64,000 bases of DNA, from NCBI GenBank assembly GCA_934047225.1, contig OW203986.1:19657221-19721220 (forward strand). The letters are read 5' to 3'. The position numbers and the translations under genes are program-made. The notes beneath the pieces are model-generated. The model was given only the letters and a program-made list of their open reading frames with translations, ran no database searches and was not told the origin of the DNA. The DNA is from Ypsolopha sequella (Eukaryota > Arthropoda > Insecta > Lepidoptera > Ypsolophidae). The stretch's first letter is position 1. Each line of letters opens with the position of its first letter. This document shows, piece by piece, positions 1 through 10,030 of this stretch.

Positions 1-1624
1 AAAGGTCGGTATTTAAGGCGACTAGCACCGTGAAATTGGGGGGAAAATCGTAAAATGCAATTAATCACTAAAAACTGTGTTTTTTTGCAAGTATTTTGTT
101 TCTACAACTTTCCGTGACCGTGATTCGTTAGACTCAATAATATTCCAATTTAATTCATATTCCAAGTGCCAATTTTAAAAATATTAGAGTTAAATTGGAA
201 TTTGGAATTATTCCAACATGCCAATTCAATAATATTAAAATATATAAAAAAGTTAATAAATATAAATGAAGTTGATAGTCGTGATTGTCGGCACTTGGTG
301 GAACTTATGACACATTAAATAAAATTTAATATAAAAAATGAAAAAACGTCCACGCTTCGAAAATGCTGCAACGTCATCGGTGAATATATTCACACCCGCC
401 TTCTCAGTTGACGCGAATTCTACAAGCCGTCTACAAGTAATCGCATCTCACACATTTTACTCTTATCTGGGGGCACTGCTGCCCCTGCTAAAGCAAGCCA
501 AAGGAAGCAGGGCATTACGTACCTTTTTCGAAGCATTTCATCGATTTTCGAAGCTTCGGTCTGGATTCTGGTTCGAGCCCAAATTCTCAAACTGAGGTGT
601 AATTTGTACACTAATGACACACGCTTAGTTTCATTTATCTAGTAGATTTAATACTTTAGATTTTATTATTAAAATAAATAAAATAAAATAAAAAGACATT
701 TATTTAACACACCATTATAGACAAAGTAGAATCAATAAGAAATTAAGAATTCTTAAACGTAAAATTGTATAGCACTGTTAAAAAGGACGGTAACTCAGCA
801 TATGTTCCTATTGTTCCTATACCAAAGGCATTAAGAACGCTGCTACGTAAAATATTTCGATTTCCTCACTCACTGACTCACTGACTTACTCGTTCATGAT
901 CACCAAAGCTAAAATTTGGTATGCAGGTCCATACTGCAGGTGCCATACTTTTTGATCAACATGTAGGGTTTATAGTGTAGAGTTCAGGGCTTATAGCTTT
1001 TTAACAGTGAAAGCGTTATGAGTATATGAGTCTTGGCAACCCAATTTAAATGAAATGTATTTAGTAAAATCATAGATTTAGAATGTATAAGATAAATAAT
1101 GTAGTAGAGATAATGATACCAAAAAATTACCATAATATTACTATTATTTTTACTATTTTACTTAATATTTTGGACAATGCTGCATATAACTACTACATAC
1201 AACAAAGAAAATCAATACGTTACTGTAAAAACTATTTTTTAGGCCGATTAATACGAGAAATTAGACAATATGTGGTTCAACACATTCTAATGACCAAATC
1301 ATATGTACCTGTGAAATGTGTAATTAATTGGGTTATTTCTCCTTGTCACATCACAATTACTCACTGCACAAGATAAACCAATCACTATTTATCAATTTAG
1401 TTACATAATATTTAAATATTATTATAAAATCCGCAATCACAACCGAGCAAACTGGACGCTATGGGCACTTACTCGAAAAAACATCGACACATCGGTTCTT
1501 TGTTGTGCATCTCTTTCTCTCTTGCAAGGTGTTCATAAAGGTAGGACATCTCTTTTATACGCTATGGACGTCTTTTAAGCGCAGCGAATCCTATGTCTAT
1601 GAGTAAAATGTTTATAAATTCCAG
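1..1624. other. AT-rich non-coding stretch upstream of first visible lectin exon
   Basis: No exon with lectin-domain features is visible here, so the exon encoding the N-terminal half of the first lectin domain is probably outside the window. A lone B-box-like match (GGTTCGAGCCC at 570-580) may be a decayed tRNA-derived SINE, but I see no matching A box. The stretch most likely holds intron of the lectin gene. Confidence 0.4.
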
Positions 1625-1825
1625 GTATACCGATAGCTGATACATTACTGAACATATTCTGGTCCGAGGGTAAGCCTGACAACGAGAACCGGACGGGCAG
1701 CTGCGTGGTGATGTCCAGAGATGCGTTACTGCACAATGTACCCTGTGGCGACAAGTACCCATTCCTGTGCAAAATTCGGATAGAAGATGTGAAGGCCAAT
1801 TCAGATTGTGGTAACTTTGACACAG
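1625..1825 (+). CDS. C-type lectin, exon with C-terminal half of CTLD1 (partial gene)
   Basis: The exon is bounded by an AG acceptor (1623-1624) and a GT donor (1826-1827), both phase 1, and is open for 67 codons. It encodes the end of a C-type lectin-like domain. There is a WSEGKPDNENR stretch where lectins carry the EPN/QPD sugar- and calcium-binding motif, then the three cysteines of the conserved core (GSCVV, VPCGD, PFLCK). The linker after the last cysteine (IEDVKANSDCGNFDT) leads into the next exon. Known insect immulectins are secreted proteins with two tandem CTLDs that bind microbial carbohydrate; this layout fits that family. KPD replaces EPN/QPD, so ligand preference is uncertain. 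The preceding exon and the signal peptide are not in view. Confidence 0.8.
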
Positions 1826-2482
1826 GTGCGTTTGGGGGCGGTATAAGATAAATAGTTACTAACCGTTTGATGGTTAAGTATGTAATATCTATTGACGAAA
1901 GATGAATCCTTATTTATACTTAATTATACGTGATTATTGATATCTAAAAGGAATGCGGCAAACGTGTAGACGTGCCGCCATAGTGCGCATTTTTTGGAAG
2001 TTGTTTGTCAAGTAAATCAACTCATGAATAAATGAACACTTTATTGCACAAAATAAGAAGATAAGATACAGACAAAGAACAGATAGAAGGCAAGGGTCGA
2101 CTTATTCCTATAATAAATTTCTTCCAGTCAACCTCGGGGAAACATAAAAACATTTTTATCTCAAAAATTTAAATCAGCTTGCTATCCCTTTTTTCCTTGA
2201 GCAGTTAGTTATGGTTCAATTCACAGGTTCTTAATTCAAAACACTTTTCTTCACTGAATGAGCAAAATAAGTTTTGCTCAAAGCAACAAAAACGCGCTTT
2301 TCGAGCTAGTGAGGTGAAAAATAAGTAACAACATTAATTTTATAAAAATTTATCCGCTAACAAAAGTTATAATATCGCTTATATACCGAAAAAGTAAGGA
2401 ACATCTTGAATTGTGTCCCCGTTTAAAAATATTACGATATTACAATTCCTGTGGGAATTCAAGTGTAGCGTAATTTCAAGCA

Positions 2483-3450
2483 TATTAGATTTACATTGAT
2501 GAAACGAACAAGGATTAGACATACATTGATGAAACGAACAAGGATTAGATATACGTTGATGAAACGAACAAGAATTAGATATACATTGATGAAACGAACA
2601 AGGATTAGATATACATTGATGAAACGAACAAGGATTAGATATACATTGATGAAACGAACAAGAATTAGATATACATTGATGAAACGAACAAGGATTAGAT
2701 ATACATTGATAAAACGAACAAGAATTAGATATACATTGATGAAACGAACAAGAATTAGATATACATTGATGAAACGAACAAGGATTAGATATACATTGAT
2801 GAACGAACAAGAATTAGATATACATTTATGAAACGAACAAGGATTAGATATACATTGATGAAACGAACAAGAATTAGATATACATTGATGAAACGAACAA
2901 GGATTAGATATACATTGATGAAACGAACAAGAATTAGATATACATTTATGAAACGAACAATAATTAGATATACATTGATGAAACGAACAAGGATTAGATA
3001 TACGTTGATGAAACGAACAAGGATTAGATATACATTGATGAAACGAACAAGAATTAGATACACATTGATGAAACGAACAAGGATTAGATATACATTGATG
3101 AAACGAACAAGGATTAGATATACATTGATGAAACGAACAAGAATTAGATATACATTGATGAAACGAACAAGAATTAGATATACATTGATGAAACGAACAA
3201 GAATTAGATATACATTTATGAAACGAACAAGGATTAGATATACATTGATGAAACGAACAAGAATTAGATATACATTGATGAAACGAACAAGAATTAGATA
3301 TACATTCATGAAACGAACAAGAATTAGATATACATTTATGAAACGAACAAGGATTAGGTATACATTGATGAAACGAACAAGGATTAGATATACATTTATG
3401 AAACGAACAAGGATTAGGTATACATTGATGAAACGAACAAGGATTAGACA
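2483..3450. repeat. 30-bp minisatellite, about 32 copies
   Basis: The unit is roughly GAACAAGRATTAGATATACA followed by TTGATGAAAC. Copies are almost identical. Variation is mainly G or A after GAACAAG, and G, T or C in the ATTGATG segment. One copy near 2800 lacks a single A. Because 30 is a multiple of three, long spurious ORFs run through it on both strands (a MKRTRIRYTL decapeptide repeat on plus; SFHQCISNPC and INVYLILVRF repeats on minus). The last copies show a 60-bp doublet marked by a shared ATTAGG variant, which suggests recent local duplication. Confidence 0.97.
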
Positions 3451-3452
3451 TA

Positions 3453-3613
3453 GGTATCGATTCGGCATAACACGTCTTAACTTATTTGTTAGGACTAACC
3501 TTATTTTGAGCGTCCTGTCTTTTTCTTTCATTATCGAAAAGACAAGGACAGAACGCTTAAATTAAGTTTAATCCTGTCAAATAAGTTAAGATGTGCTTCA
3601 CCGAATCGGTACC
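3453..3613. mobile_element. 161-bp near-palindrome (MITE-like) beside the minisatellite
   Basis: Two arms of about 77 bases (3453-3530 and 3537-3613) are imperfect reverse complements. The left arm starts GGTATCGATTCGG and the right arm ends CCGAATCGGTACC. Both arms share the ATCTTAACTTATTTG-type core. Minisatellite copies lie on both sides, so the palindrome sits inside the array. I see no clear target duplication. Confidence 0.85.
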
Positions 3614-3666
3614 ATTCATTGTTGAAACGAACAAGCATTAGATATACATTAATGAAAAGAACAAGG
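3614..3666. repeat. Degenerate minisatellite copies right of the palindrome
   Basis: About 1.5 diverged copies of the 30-bp unit (GAACAAGCATTAGATATACA and a second GAAAAGAACAAGG) resume after the palindrome. The last copy creates a strong donor-like AAG/GTAAGC at 3665-3666. Confidence 0.8.
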
Positions 3667-3689
3667 TAAGCTATTTTATGGTGTTTCAG

Positions 3690-3932
3690 GATACGTTTCC
3701 CATGACAACGGCAAATGCTATAAGCTACACGATGAGCCCCTGACCTGGCACGACGCATACCTGACCTGTAGAGCTGAACAGGGTCATCTGGCGATCATGA
3801 ACTCGCATGAGGAAGCCAGCCTGGTCACCAGCTTTCTCGGAGAGTACCTGTCGAGCAACGCGCCGGACCCCAACATCCTGTTCGTGGGCTTCAGTGATCT
3901 GCTATATCCTTTTCAGTATCGCACCATTTTTG
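3690..3932 (+). CDS. C-type lectin, exon with N-terminal half of CTLD2
   Basis: The exon has a TTTCAG acceptor and a GTACG donor, phase 1 at both ends, and 81 codons. It begins YVSHDNGKCYKLHDE and continues TWHDAYLTCRAEQGHLAIMN and SHEEASLV, the classic start of a C-type lectin domain: WIGL-fold entry, first cysteine, the TW-A-C-x-GG/HLA helix region and the E-E helix. It ends with ILFVGFSDL, as in lepidopteran immulectin second domains. The phase joins exons 1 and 3 exactly (split glycine codons). The GC content of the exon is clearly higher than that of the introns. Confidence 0.85.
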
Positions 3933-4062
3933 GTACGTTTCATACATACATATAGGGTGACTTTGACTTATATAGCTAAATTAATACTGGAGACTATGTG
4001 TAATGTAAGCTACGAACTAAAATTTTTATAGTTCGTTGAATGTAAGCGATCAGGGGATCTAA

Positions 4063-4501
4063 ATCATCAAAATGATTTGATGATGAATTTGATTGTGTAT
4101 TCATTCATTCATTTGAAAATAGGATGAAGTCAGAATTTTTTCACGCTTGCAAAAGAGATGGCATTAGAACAATCATAATGTAATTCATACAAAATGGCCT
4201 TTTTAGAGGACCAGTGAATCTAAAAAGTCCGAATTGGGTGAATCAGAAAATGATTTGAAAGTAGGATGGAGTCAGAGTTTATTCACGCGTGCAAAAGAGA
4301 CGGCATTAGAACGGAATCATAATATGATTCATCTAAAGCGGCCTTTTTAGAGGACCAGGGGACCTGAAAAGGCCAACTTGGGTGAATCATGAAATGATTT
4401 GAAAGTAGGATAGAGACAGAGTTTCTTCATGCGTGCAAAAGAGACGGCATTACAACAGAATCATAATATGATTCATCCAAAGCGGCCTTTTTAGAGGACC
4501 T
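4063..4501. repeat. Tandem repeat, about three diverged copies of a 142-144 bp unit
   Basis: Units begin near 4115, 4257 and 4401 (GAAAGTAGGATGGAG-type) and end with CCTTTTTAGAGGACCAG. Internal landmarks are CACGCGTGCAAAAGAGACGG and AATCATAATATGATTCAT, the latter being itself palindromic. Confidence 0.9.
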
Positions 4502-5100
4502 GTACACTTCCCGGCACTGTTTTAGAGGCATGAACTTGAATGCGCAGAAGTTATTTTTTCGGTTCGTCCATACAAAATTGTATGCGCAGATCCCCACTAC
4601 TTCGTTGTTTGTGCCTCTAAAACCGTACAAAACTGTCAAATAAGCATAAAATTTAGGCTTCCTATCTAATTAAGTCGGGGTTGAACAAGAGGGACACAAA
4701 AAATATTCTCGTATTTCGCGAAAATGGACTTTAAAACTTGGTCCTTACCACTTACCGAGTGTCCAGTGTGAATTTGGCTATACCAATCAATGTCATCTTA
4801 TATTTTTATAAATATCTAGAGTTGGACTGTTAGTATGCGCATAATGCATATATACGAGTATTTACATAATATATTATGGGCATGCTGTTTTCTATCACTG
4901 GATAACAAATTTAATGTGTAGGTACAACGTGTCAAAATTTAAAATACTTTAGAAATCAGTTATGTGTTCAGTTAGAATTGCGGTGAGATCAGAGGGAAAT
5001 AAATAGCCAAGACTTGTCACTTTTAACTCTTGTGTTACGTAAGTGCATTTACACGGTGTACCGACCCACTGTCGGAATTGTGACCGACGTGAATGCATAA
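4502..5100. other. About 600 bp between copies of the 143-bp repeat
   Basis: This segment separates array copy 3 from a fourth copy, so it may be an insertion into the array. It includes a 12-base inverted repeat (GTTTTAGAGGCA near 4519-4530 against TGCCTCTAAAAC near 4611-4623). No coding potential is recognised. Confidence 0.5.
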
Positions 5101-5220
5101 AAACCATAAAATGATTTTAAAGTAGGATAGAGTCGGGGTTTTCTCACGTGTGCAAAAAAGACGGCATTAGATCAGAATCATAATGTGATCCATTCAAAAC
5201 GGCCTTTTTAGAGGACCAGC
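5101..5220. repeat. Separated fourth copy of the 143-bp repeat
   Basis: It has the same landmarks as the array to the left: AAAGTAGGATAGAGTC, CACGTGTGCAAAAAAGACGG, and the end CCTTTTTAGAGGACCAG. Confidence 0.88.
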
Positions 5221-5640
5221 TCTCTTTTGCGCTGGTTTTTTACAAAAAGCTTATTAGTAGAAACCATTATTTTTCAAGTTAATTTATAGTGAGAGTATTA
5301 ATATTATAGTGCAATATGCTAATAAAATATATTTTTATAAATGACTTTACATAATTATTTTAAAAATAAATAGTTTAAAGCGCTATATTTCGATCCCCCA
5401 CCCCCTGACGATGACCCCGCTGAGGGATCGAAATATTACACCTAAGACTATGTACTTATTGTTTATATATGTAAAATATACAATTAATATTAAAGTAAAA
5501 AGTATAAATTTTAAAGCTAAGTTATTTATATAGGTATATCCCTTTTATATATTAGGACAGTTAACTCTTTTAATGAATATTTAAGTACCCTTTTTGTAGA
5601 AGATATTCCGACGTATTTTTAATACGTTTTTGATCAAATA
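5221..5640. other. AT-rich intron sequence with one hairpin
   Basis: An inverted repeat TATTTCGATCCC / GGGATCGAAATA lies at about 5384-5437 around a C-rich loop. The flanks are AT-rich and I see nothing else. Confidence 0.5.
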
Positions 5641-6002
5641 TATACCGTCACGACATGAATCGCCGAGGGGGTATCACATTTGTTCCCAAGTGTGAACTGT
5701 GAAATGCAAGTCACAGTCCACACTCGGTATACCTGCGTTTCACCGACGATTATTACGTCGCAACGTGATGGGTGGCGAGCCCTATTGCTGTTCTTCGAAC
5801 ACAAATACCTACACGCTTTTTAGAGCGTGCAGGTTTCCTCACGATGTTTTCTTTCACCGTTCGGCAAGTGGTATATTTGGTAATACAAATACTATACACA
5901 TAAATTCCGAAAAACATATTGATGCCTGCCCTACCAGAGGAGAACAAACCTGGGTCTCAAGATTGAGAGGCCAGCGTTCTACCGCCTGAGCAACCGCCAC
6001 TA
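5641..6002 (-). mobile_element. tRNA-derived SINE, minus orientation (copy 1)
   Basis: The right end reads, on the minus strand, as a tRNA-like head (GCTCAGGCGGTAGAACGCTG, then CTCAATCTTGAGACCCAGG). The left end is the SINE tail (CCGTCACGACATGAATC). It matches the copies at 54588-54920 and 58026-58336 over most of its length. It lies in lectin intron 2, antisense to the gene. Confidence 0.85.
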
Positions 6003-6088
6003 CTATGCAAATATTGTAAAATTGAATTAAGTTTAGATAGATTATTACATTGTTTTTCAGATATATTGAATAACCTATTTTGTGGCAG

Positions 6089-6276
6089 GTGACACTTTAA
6101 TGCAGGCCGGATACGATTCATGGAGTCCAGTCAAAGAAGATCCGTCACAAATATATGAGAAGCGATGTGGTTGCATCTCCCGGACTGGATTTCTTCAGGT
6201 CACGTGGTGCGAACAACCAGCCATGTTCCTCTGCCAAAAACATAAGAATGAAAGTGATATAGTTACTCGCAGGTAA
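6089..6276 (+). CDS. C-type lectin, last exon with C-terminal half of CTLD2
   Basis: The exon follows a GGCAG acceptor (6087-6088) in phase 1. It encodes GDTLMQAGYDSWSP, VKEDPSQIYEKRCGC, then FLQVTWCEQPAMFLCQ and a short tail ending at TAA (6274-6276). The cysteines and the W-x-P frame are those of a CTLD C-terminus, but the EPN/QPD position reads VKEDP, so the calcium/sugar site of this domain is probably degenerate. A donor-like CGCAG/GTAAAC overlaps the last codons, so splicing to a further exon cannot be ruled out. AATAAA-type signals occur near 6430, 6468 and 6603. Confidence 0.82.
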
Positions 6277-7319
6277 ACCATTTTAAAATAATTAGATTTT
6301 GTTTTTCCAAAATGTCCTAGAAGTGCATATTGAAAAATGTATTAAAAGTAAATTATTCGTAAATAACACTCTGTATTTTAATTACGTTTAGATAAAAATA
6401 TTTAAATACTAAATTAGATATCAACAACAAAATAAAAATTCGGTTGTTGAACTTTTCTGCTTTATTATCAATAAATGTTTGATACAATGTTTGTATCAAA
6501 ACATGTCACTGAATATTGTACTACTATGTTTTATATTTCTACTCGCCTAAAAATATATAACTACCTTCATACATATGTTATTAAGTCTGTAAGATATTAA
6601 ATGAATAAAAGTTTTATTAATCATGTTGTAAATTTTGGGATTTGTAGGTTTCCGTACCCAAAGAGAAAAACGGAGCTCTATTAATGACACTCTGCTGTCT
6701 GACCATCCGTCATTATGGGTTCGTAGACGGAATGAGTTGCAGACCTGAAATTTTGATATTATGTATAAAATGTTGATTCAAAACCGAATGTTGAATTAGA
6801 AATTTTAAAATCATTATTCAGGTCTTGTACGTGAAAAAGGAGACTGTTTTTTTTTTAATTTGTGTTCGGTATTTTTTCAATTCAAGTTAAACTTAATAAA
6901 AGTATTTTGTATCTCAATTTTTATTTTGAATACATCATACTCTCCAAATATTTTGTTAAACGTATTTTAAATAAATTCACACGATGTATTTTGTATTTCA
7001 ATTACAGTTGAGTATGTGTTTTGCTCAGCCCTGCGTACCGCCACCTGCGTACATATGGGTACGAAGCCCTAAAAACATGGTAAATTACAACAATATAGAT
7101 GTGATAGCAACATTAAGGCGACACAATCTTAGGGGCTTGTTTATGTCGCCTTAATGGTAGCGCCTGAAAAACAATTCGCGGCTCCCGCTGTGTACGGAAC
7201 GCTAATATCTTAACTGCTATATTTTCCTGTAATCTTTACGTAATCAATTACTATGTTTTTATTTAATATTTTTAGTCCTCCTCCTTCGGAGATAATTAGG
7301 GAGGGATGGATATGATACT
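6277..7319. other. Intergenic, with a fragment of a dispersed repeat
   Basis: About 6648-6735 (GGTTTCCGTACCCAAAGAG) and 7035-7075 are decayed pieces of the family seen more fully at 9110-9240, 13205-13735 and 46897-47182. The remainder is AT-rich with no recognised gene. Confidence 0.5.
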
Positions 7320-7735
7320 GTTAATTAATTAGGGAAGAGCTGAAGAAATTCTCGCAAAGGGAACAAAACAAGCAGTGGGTAGAGAGGACAGACTGCCGTA
7401 TGACAAAATGATGGTACCCCAGACAGATTTTAAGTTAACCAGGTCCTTTTAAAACTAAACCGGACTGACTTGAAAGACATGATAAGTATACTAACAGGTC
7501 ACTGTAACTTAAATAAACATCTCTACACTACGGGTACCACGGATAGCCCGCTATGTAGAGGGTGCATGAATGAGCACATGAAGCACGTGCTTCTCCACTG
7601 CCCCGTCACTGCGGAAATAAGAACGAAAGTAGGGTTAGCGACGATGATGAGCTCCAGCTTCCCTTCACTGAATCAGTTGTGTCAGCACGGTCAGCACGTC
7701 GATGCCGTTCGGCTGTGCTGGCTAGGGTGACTGAC
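7320..7735 (+). pseudogene. Non-LTR retrotransposon remnant (C-terminal zinc-finger region)
   Basis: An 86-residue frame reads DMISILTGHCNLNKHLY, then SPLCRGCMNE and HVLLHCPVTAEIR. The LTGHCxLNKHL...CRxC...HVLLxCP pattern is the C-terminal CCHC-like region of RNase H-bearing insect non-LTR elements. The frame upstream is broken by stops and no reverse transcriptase is attached, so this is a dead 3' fragment. It may belong to the same family as the remnant at 18290-19040. Confidence 0.75.
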
Positions 7736-8871
7736 CGAAAGAAGTGCACAATACTCACCGTAGCAGAGAGTCCGTGCAGGACCATTAATCACCCCCACTT
7801 CGAATTTAGAATTAGAATTTAGATACCGTTAAAAGAATACCAAATTTTTTGAGTATTTTTGTATACTTGGGTTTAAATTTTTTCAATTTGTGACGGGCGG
7901 GGGGATGGGTTAGTATCTAATCGGGTCCCGTTTCGTACCCTTCGGGTACGGATCCCTAAAAGTCGGGCTTTTTTTAAGGACTTTCCAGTTGTACATCTGG
8001 TAACCCTAGCTGTGATGTAACTTTGGAAAAAGCAGCTGTTAGTTGTTTTTTAGCAATTTTTTATTTTCGCCCTCTATGCGTACGAAGTCGCGGGCAAAAC
8101 CTAGTTACTAATGTGATTCCAGCATTTTTATCAGAGATTCAAAAGTCTTGATTTTGCATCGAATATACGAGTACCATCAAACAGTACAAAAATAATTTTA
8201 TCAATTTGAAATCAAGAATTTTTATTTCGTGCTTATGTAATCTTAAATGTATATCTGTCTAGAGAATGTTTATAATTATAGCATAACTGACAACTCAAAT
8301 AAGCATACTCGTAAAATTATGTCTACCCACCTAAACTTGTAAATTAGAAGCCCGCTATTCATTATGCTCCCGAACAAACGTAGTTTAAATAATACGACCC
8401 TTTTTGGTTGGTCAAAAAACTGAGTCATTTATGATTTTTTGTAAATCTGTCCGTCTGCAGCATTTTACAAATACGGGCCAAGTGCGAGTCGTACGCAGGC
8501 GGGGTAGGTTTCGTAAGTAACACCAAACAAAACGGTTACGGAACTCTAAAACCATTATCAATAACAATATATAAAATATGTCATAGTAACGTCAGGTGAC
8601 AAAAAACAAGGCGCTAAAATGGTAGCGCCTGACAAACAGCGGCACTCTCTGAGCAGGAAAACCAATCTACTACAAAAAAATGCATCTACCAAAACATTTA
8701 CCTATATGTATACCCATTTTAAGATGTCGGAAATAACGTTGTAAATGTAATTTTTCGAGGTTTTTTGTATGGAGTTTGGGTTTGTTTTTATTTTTCGAAA
8801 TATAATAGTTATATTACGTATAGGTAAATATCAAGTCACCATTATTCCTCGAAAATTTTCTTTGGCTACCA
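7736..8871. other. Intergenic mosaic of repeat fragments
   Basis: It contains a GGGTCCCGTTTCGTACCC fragment (about 7920-7965, minus orientation of the dispersed family), a CGGGCCAAGTGCGAGTCG fragment (about 8473-8555), and a Helitron-like 3' end (CGCGGGCAAAACCTAGT near 8089-8105). No gene is recognised. Confidence 0.5.
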
Positions 8872-9097
8872 GAGGGCCTATTATGTATCTTTAGTTGCCA
8901 TTTGAACTCGGTGCCTATCATCAAAAACATAGATATACTATCAAATTCCGATTGTCTAAGGATATGTTCGCACTTGAAGTGACGACACAGTTCGTAAATA
9001 CACTAAAGACAATTTTGAAAGTTTAGTTTTTAGCTATGTTTTTGATGATAGGCACCTAGTCCAGTTGGCAACTAAAGATACAGAATAGAGGGGCTGG
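8872..9097. mobile_element. Near-palindromic miniature element
   Basis: Arms of about 65 bases match in reverse complement. The left arm contains TGTATCTTTAGTTGCCA and GTGCCTATCATCAAAAACAT; the right arm contains their complements, ending near 9090. The spacer holds no ORF. Confidence 0.8.
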
Positions 9098-9104
9098 TCG
9101 GCTA

Positions 9105-9240
9105 TTATGGCTGAAACTGTTGACCCCTGTGACAGACGGCGGTCGGACAAACGGACGGACGTACAGACAGCGGAAGCTTAGTAATAGGGTCCCGTTTGGT
9201 ACCCTTCAGGTACGGAACCCTAAAAACGACTGAGCCGATT
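9105..9240 (-). repeat. Dispersed GGTTCCGTACC repeat, minus orientation
   Basis: On the minus strand it reads AGGGTTCCGTACCTGAAGGG, then CGTCCGTCCGTTTGTCCGAC-like pyrimidine runs. The same order is found at 46897-47010 and, more diverged, at 13205-13290. It is a common lepidopteran repeat type; its class is not settled from sequence alone. Confidence 0.7.
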
Positions 9241-9675
9241 GCACTGCGTGGAGACACTATGAGACCCTGGGATTTTAGTACAGACAATGTTCGATAATGT
9301 CCGATGGAGTGTATTTTCAAGCAGATTAACAAACACATTGTAAAGTAAAAAGTAAGTATAAAATTCTTTTATTTCCATAAAAAAGTCTCACTAAGTACAC
9401 TTTATACGGCCGTTCTCAAACTAAGCTAAGACTTGGTACTTAAGAGCCAGCTGCCTAGGTGACTCGTTTGCCAATGTATATGTTCAGGGGACATACACCA
9501 TGCAACGTATCACCATATAATTACAGTTTTTTTTTTTTATGTATTTCTTTTAAACATCATCCTCTCAAATTGAATGAAATGGAAACCGAATAGAACATTT
9601 TATCAGTTACTCTATTAGTTGTTTGTTATATTTAGTCGTGATTGATTGATTGACATTTAGTCGCCAGGCAACAAG
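9241..9675. other. AT-rich intergenic sequence
   Basis: I see no gene, RNA or clear repeat in this stretch. Confidence 0.4.
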
Positions 9676-9937
9676 GGTGGCATGCATAGAACTTTCTTCC
9701 GGAAAAGCAACGAGAAGGTCAAGTTTGACAATAAAAAATATATAAAATAATTAAAATAACACTTTGAAAAAAAAAATGTTTGTATTGAAATTGTCACTCT
9801 AGGGTAGACAGTGTTTACCCTGACGTCATACAAATATATTTTTTTTCAAAGTGATATTTACATTTTTTCATATTTTTTTATTGTTATACTTGACCTTCTT
9901 ATTGCTTTTCCAGCAAAAAGTTCTGTGCACGCCATAG
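9676..9937. mobile_element. 262-bp palindromic miniature element (family with 19041-19190)
   Basis: It is nearly one hairpin. The left arm has AGAACTTTCTTCCGGAAAAG, then AGAAGGTCAAG and AACACTTTGAAAAAAAAAA; the right arm mirrors this, ending CTTTTCCAGCAAAAAGTTCT. The centre reads CTAGGGTAGACAGTGTTTAC. A half-element with the same arm and centre lies at 19041-19190. Confidence 0.88.
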
Positions 9938-9983
9938 AGTCAAGGCGTAGTAATACTTTATATTCTCTGGTCAAGGGGTACCA

Positions 9984-10030
9984 GTCAAATTCAAATTCAA
10001 ATTCAAATTCAAATAGTTTATTTTGCAAAG
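9984..10030 (-). repeat. (CAAATT)n 3' tail of a retroposon, minus orientation
   Basis: About five copies of the CAAATT hexamer are followed by AGTTTATTTTGCAAAG. Read on the minus strand this is a TTTGAA microsatellite tail, of the kind that ends many lepidopteran retroposons. Confidence 0.55.

Larger units (their letters stand above)
1826..3689 (+). other. Lectin intron 1 (phase 1)
   Basis: This intron runs from the GTGCG donor to the TTTCAG acceptor. Its 5' 650 bases are plain AT-rich sequence. The rest is almost entirely the 30-bp minisatellite, a palindrome, and a short minisatellite remnant that ends only about 23 bases before the acceptor. Confidence 0.75.
3933..6088 (+). other. Lectin intron 2 (phase 1)
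   Basis: The intron runs from GTACG to TGTGGCAG. It contains a 143-bp tandem repeat with a separated extra copy, an AT-rich stretch with a hairpin, and a SINE inserted opposite to the gene. Confidence 0.75.

Noticed and set aside
2496..3450. CRISPR-like array (regular 30-bp repeat)
   Set aside because: The repeats are directly adjacent with no spacers, and this is an animal genome. It is a minisatellite.
2379..3565. Long ORFs of 111-330 residues on both strands through the minisatellite
   Set aside because: They exist because the repeat unit is 30 bases with no stop in several frames. The peptides are pure decamer repeats, switch frame at a 1-base deletion, and lie in a lectin intron.
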